A stretch of DNA of 32,895 nt, from assembly GCA_021739695.1 (NCBI GenBank), contig JAIPBM010000036.1:1-32895 (forward strand), given 5' to 3'. This document shows positions 25,865 to 32,669 of this stretch, in pieces. A model generated the notes under the pieces. It was not told where the DNA came from. It searched no databases and was given only the letters and a program-made list of their open reading frames with translations. The translations under genes and the position numbers were made by a program. Position 1 is the first letter of the stretch, and each line of letters starts with the position of its first letter. The stretch comes from Flavobacteriales bacterium (lineage in GTDB: Bacteria; Bacteroidota; Bacteroidia; UBA10329).

Positions 25865-26434
25865 CTAGCCTTTATCTACCGCATCGCAGATACGGGCAAA
25901 AATTTCTTCTATTGAACCGATTCCATCAACCAAACGCAATTTCCCTTGGGCCTTGTAATATTCTGCCACAGGTGCTGTCTGTCTGTTGTAATTGGCAATT
26001 CGATTCTTGATTATTTCAGGATCCGCATCATCTGCTCTTCCGGAAACTTCTGCTCTTTTAAGGAGTCGGGTTTTCAATTCATCCTCCGCAACGTTTAGCG
26101 CTACCATCAACGAAATGGAGTCTCCCTTGGCTTCCAAAAACTTATCTAAAGCTGCTGCTTGTGCATTTGTTCTTGGAAATCCGTCATAGATGACTCCTTT
26201 GGCATCTGGATGTTTTAAAACTTCGTTTTCCAATATCTTGATCGTCACATCATCTGGAACCAGATCACCTTTATCTGAATAGCTTTTCGCCAACTTGGCC
26301 AGATCTGATGCTGGGTCCAGTGCCCTAAAAACATCTCCTGTAGAAATATGGACCAAACCATAATGGTTGATCAACTTTTCCGACTGGGTCCCTTTTCCAG
26401 CCCCTGGAGGGCCGAACAATACTACATTCAACAT
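25865..26434 (-). CDS. adk: Adenylate kinase
   Basis: Adenylate kinase catalyses ATP + AMP to 2 ADP. This is the 189-residue short-lid form: the P-loop GPPGAGKGTQ is at residues 8-17, STGDVFRA marks the AMP site, VIYDGFPRT follows, and the lid is a short loop (LKRAEVSGRADDADPEII) without zinc-binding cysteines. ATG start, five bases after the hpt stop, so hpt and adk are one operon. Confidence 0.95.
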   Translation of the reverse strand: MLNVVLFGPPGAGKGTQSEKLINHYGLVHISTGDVFRALDPASDLAKLAKSYSDKGDLVPDDVTIKILENEVLKHPDAKGVIYDGFPRTNAQAAALDKFLEAKGDSISLMVALNVAEDELKTRLLKRAEVSGRADDADPEIIKNRIANYNRQTAPVAEYYKAQGKLRLVDGIGSIEEIFARICDAVDKG

Positions 26435-26439
26435 GCCGC

Positions 26440-26985
26440 TTAACTATTTGGTTTGATCTGATAAACTGAGGGAAGGTTTCGCCCTAGACCATCATAGTCT
26501 AAGCCATAACCTACCACAAATCTGTCTGGTATTTCAATGCCGATAAAATCTATCGGGTAATTGCCTTGAAACGCGTCTGGCTTGTACAAAAGCGTGCAAA
26601 TGCTGACCGATTGAGCACCAGCATCCATCATCTTTTGTTTTATCTCACCCATTGTTTTTCCTGTATCAACAATGTCTTCTACAAGAATCACATCTCTTCC
26701 CTCCACATCCGTTCCGATCGGCATCAGTTCTTTCACCTCTCCAGTGCTTGCCGTGCCCCTATACGAACTGACCCGTAAAAAACTCACTTCGCAGTTTACA
26801 TCAACTTTCTTGATAAGGTCGGAGGCAAACATGAATGCGCCATTCAAAACAACCACAAAAAGTGGTGTTTTTTGATGGTATCTATGATTGATTCTAACGG
26901 CAAGGTCGTCCACGATTACGCCTAACTCCTGTTCGGAGAGATAAGGCATAAACTCAAGATCGTGAAGTTTAACTGTGTCAGCCAT
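26440..26985 (-). CDS. hpt: Hypoxanthine phosphoribosyltransferase
   Basis: This purine salvage enzyme uses PRPP to convert hypoxanthine or guanine to IMP or GMP. With the ATG at 26985 it has 181 residues. The PRPP-binding motif VILVEDIVDTGKTM is intact, LFVVVLNGAFMFASDLIKKV precedes it, and PDRFVVGYGLDYDG is the C-terminal base-binding region. A TTG five codons upstream is a weaker start. The gene is divergent from purK, with 69 bp between them. Confidence 0.94.
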   Translation of the reverse strand: MADTVKLHDLEFMPYLSEQELGVIVDDLAVRINHRYHQKTPLFVVVLNGAFMFASDLIKKVDVNCEVSFLRVSSYRGTASTGEVKELMPIGTDVEGRDVILVEDIVDTGKTMGEIKQKMMDAGAQSVSICTLLYKPDAFQGNYPIDFIGIEIPDRFVVGYGLDYDGLGRNLPSVYQIKPNS

Positions 26986-27042
26986 GGATAAGGCGCGCAA
27001 AGGTAGTTACCAATATCCAATGGCGCGAAGCTTTCTAAGGGC

Positions 27043-27050
27043 TACTTTTG
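27043..27050 (+). promoter_or_regulatory. -7 box of purK
   Basis: TACTTTTG fits TAnnTTTG and ends four bases before the purK ATG. The position 19 nt upstream reads TGG rather than TTG. If it is used, the purK transcript would be leaderless or nearly so. Confidence 0.45.
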
Positions 27051-27054
27051 CGAC

Positions 27055-28188
27055 ATGAGTTACAGACCAAAGACCAAGCTTGGAATTTTGGGTGGCGGAC
27101 AGCTTGGCCGTATGCTTATTCAGGAGACGATCAATCTTGATGTGGATGTTCACGTTCTGGATCCAGACCCAGATGCACCTTGCCGAGATATTGCACATTC
27201 ATTCACAAACGGAAGTTTCAATGATTACGAAACCGTGCTTGCGTTCGGAAAAGGGATGGATGTGCTCACGATTGAAATCGAGCATGTGAATGTGGAAGCG
27301 CTGGAAGAGTTGGAAAAACAGGGAGTGAAAGTATACCCAGAGCCGAATGTGATCCGTCTGATTCAAGATAAAGGCGCGCAAAAAGAGTTCTACGATAAGC
27401 ATGGAATTCCAACATCCGATTATCGATTGATCGGAGAAAACGATGCTGAAAATCACAGCGATTTCTTCCCTGTTTTTCAGAAACTCAGAAAAGGTGGCTA
27501 TGATGGAAAAGGCGTTCAATCGCTGAAAACGGCTGCTGATCTTTCCAAAGCTTTCTCAGAACCATCTGTTCTTGAAAAAGCCGTTGATCTTGAAAAAGAA
27601 CTCTCAGTGATTGTGGCGAGAAATGCAGCTGGAGAAGTAAAAACATTCCCAACCGTTGAGTTGGAATTCAACCCAATAGCCAATTTGGTGGAGTTCCTTT
27701 TCAGTCCGGCCAATGTGAGCGATGAAGTAGAGAAAACCTCACAGAAAATTGCTAAAACCATTGCCGAGAAATTGCAGATCGTTGGTCTTTTGGCCGTGGA
27801 ACTTTTCCTCGATAAAGAGGGAAATGTACTGGTGAATGAGATTGCGCCACGCCCACACAACAGCGGTCATCAGAGTATTGAAGGCAATTACACTTCGCAA
27901 TTCATGCAGCATGTTCGAGCAATTCTCAACATCAGCCTTGGAAATACGGAAATTGTAAAGCCATCGGTAATGGTCAATCTTTTGGGCGAAGACGGTTTTT
28001 CGGGCGAAGCCCAATACGAAGGCTTAGAAGATGTGCTTGCCCTGAAAGGCGTGAATGTGCATCTTTACGGGAAGCGGTTCACGAAGCCGTTCCGTAAAAT
28101 GGGCCATGTAACCGTCATTGCGGAAACCTTAGAAGAAGCCAAAACAACAGCTAAAAAAGTGCAACAAACCTTGAAAGTAAAAGCATGA
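27055..28188 (+). CDS. purK: 5-(carboxyamino)imidazole ribonucleotide synthase PurK
   Basis: PurK is an ATP-grasp enzyme that carboxylates AIR to N5-CAIR in purine biosynthesis. The 377-residue protein has the N-terminal LGILGGGQLGRMLIQ, the ATP-grasp core (FPVFQKLRKGGYDGKGVQ and EKELSVIVARNAAGEV), and the metal-site motif NEIAPRPHNSGHQSIEG. The full expected length is present. It overlaps purE by four bases (ATGA), the usual coupled pair. Confidence 0.97.
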   Translation: MSYRPKTKLGILGGGQLGRMLIQETINLDVDVHVLDPDPDAPCRDIAHSFTNGSFNDYETVLAFGKGMDVLTIEIEHVNVEALEELEKQGVKVYPEPNVIRLIQDKGAQKEFYDKHGIPTSDYRLIGENDAENHSDFFPVFQKLRKGGYDGKGVQSLKTAADLSKAFSEPSVLEKAVDLEKELSVIVARNAAGEVKTFPTVELEFNPIANLVEFLFSPANVSDEVEKTSQKIAKTIAEKLQIVGLLAVELFLDKEGNVLVNEIAPRPHNSGHQSIEGNYTSQFMQHVRAILNISLGNTEIVKPSVMVNLLGEDGFSGEAQYEGLEDVLALKGVNVHLYGKRFTKPFRKMGHVTVIAETLEEAKTTAKKVQQTLKVKA

Positions 28189-28685
28189 GCAACGCACAAG
28201 TTGGTATAATCATGGGCAGCAGTTCCGATCTTAAAGTGATGAAAGATGCGGCTGATGTTCTTAAAGAACTAAGTATTGAATTCGAAATGACGGTTGTCTC
28301 TGCTCACCGAACTCCAGACCGTATGTACGATTACGCCAAAGGCGCTGCCGACCGTGGATTGAAAGTGATCATTGCCGGAGCTGGTGGCGCAGCACACTTA
28401 CCAGGAATGGTAGCTTCCTTAACGCCACTTCCTGTTATTGGCGTTCCCGTAAAAAGTTCTAATTCCATTGATGGTTGGGACAGTATTCTTTCCATCCTAC
28501 AAATGCCGAATGGCGTTCCCGTTGCTACCGTTGCGCTCAATGCTGCCAAAAACGCAGGCATTCTTGCAGCACAGATCATCGGTTCGTCAGACAAAGTGGT
28601 ACTTAAACGAATTTCCGATTTCAAAGAGGGTTTGAAAGAGAAAGTGATGGAAAGTAAAGACGAGGTGGAAGGGTATTCCTCTTGA
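28185..28685 (+). CDS. purE: N5-CAIR mutase PurE
   Basis: PurE converts N5-CAIR to CAIR, the next step after PurK. The 166-residue class I enzyme has the motif GIIMGSSSDLKVM at the N terminus, VVSAHRTPDRMYDYA, then GAGGAAHLPGMVASLTPLPVIGVPV, all conserved. The ATG overlaps the purK stop. Its end marks the boundary between housekeeping genes and the toxin-module island. Confidence 0.97.
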   Translation: MSNAQVGIIMGSSSDLKVMKDAADVLKELSIEFEMTVVSAHRTPDRMYDYAKGAADRGLKVIIAGAGGAAHLPGMVASLTPLPVIGVPVKSSNSIDGWDSILSILQMPNGVPVATVALNAAKNAGILAAQIIGSSDKVVLKRISDFKEGLKEKVMESKDEVEGYSS

Positions 28686-28709
28686 TAATTCAGCCAAACC
28701 ATTGTTGAT

Positions 28710-28733
28710 TATATTTGTAATTCATAAATACAA
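28710..28733 (+). promoter_or_regulatory. Promoter box and possible operator of the RHH/MazF module
   Basis: TATATTTG at 28710-28717 is a good -7 box, and TTGTA at 28715-28719 with TACAA at 28729-28733 forms an inverted repeat overlapping it. Ribbon-helix-helix antitoxins usually repress their own promoter, so this is a natural operator candidate. Confidence 0.5.
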
Positions 28734-28739
28734 TTAGCA

Positions 28740-28985
28740 ATGGCAACTTTCACAACCACGCTCCCAAACGACCTGCTTGAGCGTCTTTCGCAGAAGGCCG
28801 AAGAATACCACCTTGCCAAGAACAAGCTCATTGAAAAAGCGCTTCGCGTTTATTTGGATGAACTGACGAAAGCTGAGTATGCCAAGTCTTTCAAACGTGC
28901 AGTCAACGACCCTGATATGCTCTTGATGGCCGAAGAAGGTATGGCAGAGTACCTTAGACTACTTAACGAACTTGACGAAGAATGA
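28740..28985 (+). CDS. Ribbon-helix-helix antitoxin
   Basis: The 81-residue protein starts with the ribbon strand ATFTTTLPNDLLERLSQKA and continues with AEEYHLAKNKLIEKALRVYLDEL, the helix-helix part of a CopG/RHH fold that binds DNA as a dimer. The acidic C terminus (EEGMAEYLRLLNELDEE) probably wraps and blocks the MazF toxin. The stop overlaps the toxin start as ATGA, as in classic toxin-antitoxin pairs. Confidence 0.85.
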   Translation: MATFTTTLPNDLLERLSQKAEEYHLAKNKLIEKALRVYLDELTKAEYAKSFKRAVNDPDMLLMAEEGMAEYLRLLNELDEE

Positions 28986-29314
28986 AACAGGCAGAGGTTT
29001 GGCGGGCTTATCTTGACCCCACGGTGGGCAGCGAACAGAGTGGTTTGCGTCCTGTGGTAGTGATAAGTGGAAATACCATGAACGACCACTTCAACGTGGT
29101 CATCGTTTGTCCCATAACTTCTAAGCTCAAAAATTACAAAGGTCATGTGATCTTGGAACCCTCAGCTACAAACGGGCTTGACAAGAGATCGGAGATACTG
29201 AACTTTCATGTGCGTTCCGTTTCCAAAGACCGATTGGTGAAAAAGCTGGGAAGCATCTCCAAAGCCGAATTGGAATTGACCAAGAAGGGGTTGAATGAAA
29301 TTATGACGTTCTGA
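28982..29314 (+). CDS. MazF/PemK-type endoribonuclease toxin
   Basis: MazF-family toxins cut RNA at short sequence motifs. The 110-residue protein shows the family elements: KQAEVWRAYLDPTVGSEQSG, LRPVVVISGNTMN, VVIVCPITS, and LNFHVRSVSKDRLVKKLGSIS. It is the last gene of the first module; its stop is followed by the first copies of the island repeat. Confidence 0.9.
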   Translation: MKQAEVWRAYLDPTVGSEQSGLRPVVVISGNTMNDHFNVVIVCPITSKLKNYKGHVILEPSATNGLDKRSEILNFHVRSVSKDRLVKKLGSISKAELELTKKGLNEIMTF

Positions 29315-29370
29315 ACAAATTGACCCGATGAAGCGGGATCAGCTTATCGCGTACCCGTGCCAGGTTCGAA

Positions 29371-29430
29371 CACAAAAACCAAAAGCTACCTAGCGCACTT
29401 TCACGGGCAAGAGAGAAAAACCAGAGCACC
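29371..29430. repeat. Island repeat copy R1
   Basis: It begins CACAAAAACC, contains the core TAGCGCACTTTCACGGG and ends with GAGAGAAAAACCAGAGCACC. It aligns over about 60 bp with R4 at 32611-32669 and over its first half with R2 and R3. It follows the MazF module. Confidence 0.8.
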
Positions 29431-29432
29431 AA

Positions 29433-29499
29433 TTTTGTCATTCCGAGGAACGAGGAATCTCACATCAAGAGAGACGCTTCCTTCGTTAGCGTGACAAAA
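29433..29499. repeat. 67-bp element with inverted ends
   Basis: The ends are TTTTGTCA (29433-29440) and TGACAAAA (29492-29499). Inside, CGAGGAA and TTCCTTCG can extend the stem with gaps. Sequences starting TCATTCCGAGGAACGAGG are a familiar dispersed repeat in this phylum, so I read this as a small hairpin repeat unit. Confidence 0.65.
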
Positions 29500-29524
29500 G
29501 GAGTGTTCCCGTGATGAGATCGGA

Positions 29525-29543
29525 CACAAAAACCAATAGCTAC
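29525..29543. repeat. Partial island repeat copy R1b
   Basis: CACAAAAACCAATAGCTAC matches the first 19 bases of R1 (one change) and then diverges. The DNA before it (CCCGTG..G..G.TCGGA) also matches the DNA before R1, so the start of R1 is duplicated around the 67-bp element. Confidence 0.65.
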
Positions 29544-29559
29544 CCGCCCCTCATTCGCT

Positions 29560-29567
29560 TATATTTG
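29560..29567 (+). promoter_or_regulatory. -7 box of the MntA/HepT module
   Basis: TATATTTG fits TAnnTTTG and lies four bases before the GTG start of the nucleotidyltransferase. There is no well-placed TTG upstream. Confidence 0.4.
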
Positions 29568-29571
29568 TGTT

Positions 29572-29877
29572 GTGGAATCTTTTAAGGACATCAGCAACAA
29601 ATTGTCAGAAGCCCTTCCGGCTCTGAAGAAGCGGTATCCTATTTCGTACTTGGCACTTTTCGGGTCCGTAGTGCGGTCCGATTTCAATGCACAGACAAGC
29701 GATGTGGATATTCTCATTGATTTTGATGGCGAGATGGGATGGGAATTCTTTGATCTGCAACAAGAACTGAAAGACCTACTCGGTCATGAAGTGGATCTGG
29801 TTTGCAGGCGGGCGCTGAAACCCCACTACTGGGAGATCATTAAAGAAGAGGTGGTCAATGTCGGTACGGCTGCCTAA
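29572..29877 (+). CDS. MntA-like nucleotidyltransferase antitoxin
   Basis: This 101-residue minimal nucleotidyltransferase has the motif GSVVRSDF at residues 31-38 and SDVDILIDF at 43-51, which fits the GSx10DxD active site. In HEPN/MNT systems such proteins neutralise HepT, in known cases by AMP-ylating the toxin. The start is GTG. The 3' end overlaps the toxin gene by 20 bases. Confidence 0.88.
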   Translation: MESFKDISNKLSEALPALKKRYPISYLALFGSVVRSDFNAQTSDVDILIDFDGEMGWEFFDLQQELKDLLGHEVDLVCRRALKPHYWEIIKEEVVNVGTAA

Positions 29878-30196
29878 GATCATTCTGCAAGATATGGTAG
29901 AGGCAGCCCAGAAAATACTGCTTTACGCGGATGGGCTTAGTTTCGAAGGTTTTGTTTCCGATGGAAGAACACGCGATGCCGTTTATCATAATCTGATCGT
30001 TCTTGGTGAAGCGGCAGGAAGGATGCCAGAAGTATATGTGCATGACCACAATGATATTCCGTGGCAGAAGATGATCTCAACCAGAAATGCGTTGGTGCAT
30101 GGATATGATGTAATTGACGATAGGATTGTTTGGAAGATCGTTACAGACATTCTCCCTGGTCTTTTAGAACAGTTGAATCCTTTATTGGAACCTTAG
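29858..30196 (+). CDS. HepT-like HEPN ribonuclease toxin (DUF86)
   Basis: The 112-residue all-helical protein carries the HEPN RNase motif RNALVHGY (Arg76, His81, Tyr83), placed after the family's IPWQKMISTRN. AVYHNLIVLGEAAGRMPE in the second helix is typical of DUF86. It pairs with the upstream nucleotidyltransferase. ATG start. Confidence 0.9.
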   Translation: MSVRLPKIILQDMVEAAQKILLYADGLSFEGFVSDGRTRDAVYHNLIVLGEAAGRMPEVYVHDHNDIPWQKMISTRNALVHGYDVIDDRIVWKIVTDILPGLLEQLNPLLEP

Positions 30197-30228
30197 ATTG
30201 ACAATCCTTTGCAAGGACAATTTTCGTT

Positions 30229-30319
30229 CAAAAACCGATATACACTGAGCGCACTTCCACGGACTTGAGAGAAGAACCTGAGAACAAAAACCGATATTTA
30301 TGCCATGTTGGGGTTTCGC
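30229..30319. repeat. Island repeat copy R2
   Basis: This 91-bp block is nearly identical to R3 at 31806-31896 (offset 1577), differing at a few bases after CAAAAACC and at one base in TTTATGCC/TTTAAGCC. The core is GAGCGCACTTCCACGG. Its end reaches into the start of the Rhs-tip reading frame, which begins at 30305. Confidence 0.9.
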
Positions 30320-31156
30320 CATTTTCCGTCCTCTGAGCACACTGGTTACAGATTCGGCTTCAACGGCATGGAGAAGGATGATGAAATAAAGGGTAATGGG
30401 AATTCGTTGGATTTTGGAGCTAGGTTATACGACCCGAGGGTTGGACGGTGGCTTGCGTCAGACAAACTTGCCGCCAAACGACCAGACCTAACGCCTTATA
30501 GATTTGGGCTAAACAACCCGATTTCTTTCATCAATCCAGATGGGAACTTTGAATTTGACCCAGCGGTTTTGGCTAAATATCCTAATGTTAAGCCAGCGTT
30601 AATGAATCTACGGGAAGAGTTGAAAAAACCAGAAAATATCGATCGCCTCAATGACATTTTGAAAATAGGAGAATATTCCAGTGCGGATCAATTTTTTAAC
30701 CTTTTTGATGACAATAACAAGGATATTCGAATAACCGCTCATGGTGAGTTGAAGCTATCGAGCAAAGGTGAAATAACTGGACCTCTTGCACATACTTCCA
30801 ATCAAGGAGTAGCGGGTGAAACCCAAAAAGGCAAGTCTACTATTGCGTTTGCCGAAGCTGTACTGGGTGCTTTGGAGAACGCGGATGATGATGCGAAATC
30901 TCAAGTGAGTACGTTCTTCAATGTAATAGCCGAACACGAGCTCGTTCACAACGGGGATAATCAGGATGGCATAAAAGGAGACGCCCAAATGCAATTGAAA
31001 GTAGACGATACGGGTCAAATAAGGATCCAAGATGAAGCAGGAGAGATATATGAAGGAAATGCATACGGGAAAGTATTAGGTACTTCTGACTTTCCAAAAG
31101 CGGATAAAGCAATTAAAAATGAGTTACAAGAGAAGGACCCTGAACGTCAGAAATAG
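30305..31156 (+). CDS. Orphan Rhs C-terminal tip with an HExxH toxin-like domain
   Basis: This 283-residue frame contains only the end of an Rhs protein. Residues 15-81 are the Rhs-associated core (YRFGFNGMEKDD, LDFGARLYDPRVGRW, then LTPYRFGLNNPISFINPDG). Everything after about residue 82 is a variable toxin-type region without Rhs similarity, with HELVH at 211-215, a zinc-metallopeptidase-like HExxH. The thousands of residues of a full Rhs body and any secretion signal are absent, and an in-frame stop at 30266 closes the frame upstream. The ATG at 30305 sits within repeat R2. It overlaps the next gene by 38 bp, as toxin-immunity pairs do. It may be a silent tip awaiting recombination or a degraded remnant. 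Confidence 0.82.
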   Translation: MLGFRHFPSSEHTGYRFGFNGMEKDDEIKGNGNSLDFGARLYDPRVGRWLASDKLAAKRPDLTPYRFGLNNPISFINPDGNFEFDPAVLAKYPNVKPALMNLREELKKPENIDRLNDILKIGEYSSADQFFNLFDDNNKDIRITAHGELKLSSKGEITGPLAHTSNQGVAGETQKGKSTIAFAEAVLGALENADDDAKSQVSTFFNVIAEHELVHNGDNQDGIKGDAQMQLKVDDTGQIRIQDEAGEIYEGNAYGKVLGTSDFPKADKAIKNELQEKDPERQK

Positions 31157-31685
31157 AATTATTCAAACAGTCCGTACAATTCTGTTAATCCATCTTTTCA
31201 GTGTCGCTGGTTACGCCCAAGTGGATTATGAGTCTCTAATCGTGATTTGCAAGGAACAAGCACCTACAGATGTGGATAGCATCCAACTTGAAATATTGTT
31301 CTTTAATAACTCAAACGATACAATCCTTTTGCCTACCGATGATTTAGATTTTGAAAACTTCACAACGGTGGTATTTGTTGATCATCCCAGGGTCATTTGT
31401 TCGAAAATGACAAAATGGGCCTGGCCAACAAAACAGACGGGATGCGATATCGAATATGCAACGCAGCATGGTAGAACGTTGATTTTACCTTATTCAGCAT
31501 GCACTATCAAATATCCAATTGACGATAGAGGTTTTTGTTGTGTTGGAGTTAATAAAGAGTTTAGGAAAGGCGAGAAAGTTCAGTTTTATGTCAGATTCAA
31601 CATAGATGAAAGGTTTAAATACGATTGTGACAAGATTTGGAGCGGAAAGGTAAGTTCAACGTTAGGAAGTTTTGTCATTAGATAA
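31119..31685 (+). CDS. Putative immunity protein, exported
   Basis: This 188-residue protein has a basic N terminus (MSYKRRTLNVRNR) and a hydrophobic segment ending SVAGYAQ, which is a likely signal peptide, so it would act outside the cytoplasm. The body is beta-rich and contains six cysteines (in VICKEQ, RVICSKM, TGCDIE, SACTIK and GFCCVG, and near the end YDCDK). No family is recognised. Immunity function is inferred only from its position, overlapping the Rhs tip on the same strand. An exported immunity protein would fit a toxin acting in the periplasm. Confidence 0.55.
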   Translation: MSYKRRTLNVRNRIIQTVRTILLIHLFSVAGYAQVDYESLIVICKEQAPTDVDSIQLEILFFNNSNDTILLPTDDLDFENFTTVVFVDHPRVICSKMTKWAWPTKQTGCDIEYATQHGRTLILPYSACTIKYPIDDRGFCCVGVNKEFRKGEKVQFYVRFNIDERFKYDCDKIWSGKVSSTLGSFVIR

Positions 31686-31699
31686 TCTGTCCCTAGATG

Positions 31700-31712
31700 C
31701 CCCCCCCCCCCC
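31700..31712. repeat. Run of 13 cytosines
   Basis: Bases 31700-31712 are all C, 15 bp after the immunity-gene stop. Such tracts are prone to slippage and to sequencing error, so the true length may differ. Confidence 0.95.
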
Positions 31713-31735
31713 GCTCGGCTAAGTGTTCCATATTG

Positions 31736-31799
31736 CTCGCGCGAGTGTTCCGCAGGATCACTCGTGTGGAACCAAGTACGATCAGTTTCCAAACTGATC
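31736..31799. repeat. Cluster of three palindromes
   Basis: CTCGCGCGAG is perfect at 31736-31745. The hairpin CGAGTGTTCC-GCA-GGATCACTCG (31742-31764) has one mismatch. GATCAGTTT/AAACTGATC with a 2-nt centre is at 31780-31799. They lie directly before repeat R3 in the 405-bp gene-free interval 31686-32090. Confidence 0.8.
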
Positions 31800-31803
31800 T
31801 CTA

Positions 31804-31896
31804 CACAAAAACCACTGTACACTGAGCGCACTTCCACGGACTTGAGAGAAGAACCTGAGAACAAAAACCGATATTTAAGCCATGTTGGGGTTTCGC
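31804..31896. repeat. Island repeat copy R3
   Basis: It begins CACAAAAACC and is nearly identical to R2 over 91 bp, including the core and the stretch GCCATGTTGGGGTTTCGC. After 31896 the similarity stops. Downstream to 32077 I see only a short hairpin (CTCAGG/CCTGAG at 32011-32028) and no gene. Confidence 0.9.
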
Positions 31897-32077
31897 TGAT
31901 TTCTGGTCTGATGTACAACCGACTGCCACATAGGTATGACCGCGGGTAAAATAAAAGACCCAAGAGGCGCCATCCCCTTTGACCATCGACAGCTATGACC
32001 GCCCTGCTTACTCAGGTCGCACCCTGAGCCCAACTGCGGCAGCGGCCTTGCAGAACCTCGCGAAGCGATGAATATAT

Positions 32078-32085
32078 TATCTTTG
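32078..32085 (+). promoter_or_regulatory. -7 box of the last toxin module
   Basis: TATCTTTG fits TAnnTTTG and ends five bases before the antitoxin ATG. No TTG stands at the ideal distance upstream. Confidence 0.4.
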
Positions 32086-32090
32086 GAAGT

Positions 32091-32306
32091 ATGAACTTAC
32101 AGGCTGACATCAATTGGATCATGAAAGAGTTGCAGCAGGTCAACGACCCGCATTTGATCGAAGCGTTCAAGCAACTGCTTATTTACCGCAAGACCAAGAA
32201 CGAAAAAGCCTTCGATGAGGCATTTGAAAGGGCATTGGCGGATAAAGAGGCAGGAAGAGTTCTATCGCATGACGAGGTGCGTACCAAGTATGCCAAATGG
32301 CTCTAA
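32091..32306 (+). CDS. Antitoxin of a RelE/ParE-type pair
   Basis: The 71-residue protein is helical and charged. It has no clear DNA-binding motif, but its C terminus (ADKEAGRVLSHDEVRTKYAKWL) resembles small addiction-module antitoxins of the type that pair with RelE/ParE toxins. It overlaps the toxin gene by ten bases, which is the strongest evidence for its role. ATG start. Confidence 0.75.
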   Translation: MNLQADINWIMKELQQVNDPHLIEAFKQLLIYRKTKNEKAFDEAFERALADKEAGRVLSHDEVRTKYAKWL

Positions 32307-32590
32307 CGGTCCGTTGGACACAGGAAGCTGCCGATCAGCTTGATGGCATCATCGAATATCTGGAACTCAACTGGAGCAAGAAGGAGGTCAGAACGTTTTT
32401 CCGAAAGTTAGAAGAAGCTGTAAGATCAATTTCCGAACACCCCGATAGAAACAAACTATCAGAAAGAAAACCAGGAACGAGGGAGTATCAGTTGACGCGC
32501 CATACGACCATTTTCTATGATTTTGATGATGCACATGTCACCATTCTACTTCTTTGGCAAAATCTGATGAATCCGAAGAAATTGAAGTAG
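32297..32590 (+). CDS. RelE/ParE superfamily toxin
   Basis: The 97-residue protein fits the RelE/ParE fold: LTVRWTQEAADQLDGIIEYLE, then KVRT-type helix FFRKLEEAVRSISEHPDRNKLSE, then REYQLTRHTTIFYDFDDAHVTILLLWQN. The final strand with LLLWQN.MNP is characteristic of the superfamily. RelE members cut mRNA on the ribosome, ParE members poison gyrase; the sequence does not tell which. It is the second gene of the fourth module. Confidence 0.85.
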   Translation: MALTVRWTQEAADQLDGIIEYLELNWSKKEVRTFFRKLEEAVRSISEHPDRNKLSERKPGTREYQLTRHTTIFYDFDDAHVTILLLWQNLMNPKKLK

Positions 32591-32610
32591 TTATCCGCGG
32601 CTGATCCAAC

Positions 32611-32669
32611 CACAAAACCCACTATACACCTAGCGCACTTCCACGGCAAGGAGCCAGAAATCAAGCACA
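32611..32669. repeat. Island repeat copy R4
   Basis: It starts CACAAAACCCACTATACACC, has the core TAGCGCACTTCCACGG and ends CCAGAAATCAAGCACA. It is closest to R1 in its core and second half, and to R2/R3 in the ACTATACAC segment. It follows the RelE/ParE toxin. Confidence 0.8.

Noticed and set aside
31764-31949. Short open frame through repeat R3
   Set aside because: It is translated repeat and palindrome sequence; the matching part of R2 has stops and another frame, so no conserved peptide exists.
28740-32669. Integron cassette array with attC sites
   Set aside because: The repeats show no GTTRRRY/RYYYAAC pairs or attC-like folded arms, and no tyrosine integrase is in the window; only the layout is similar.
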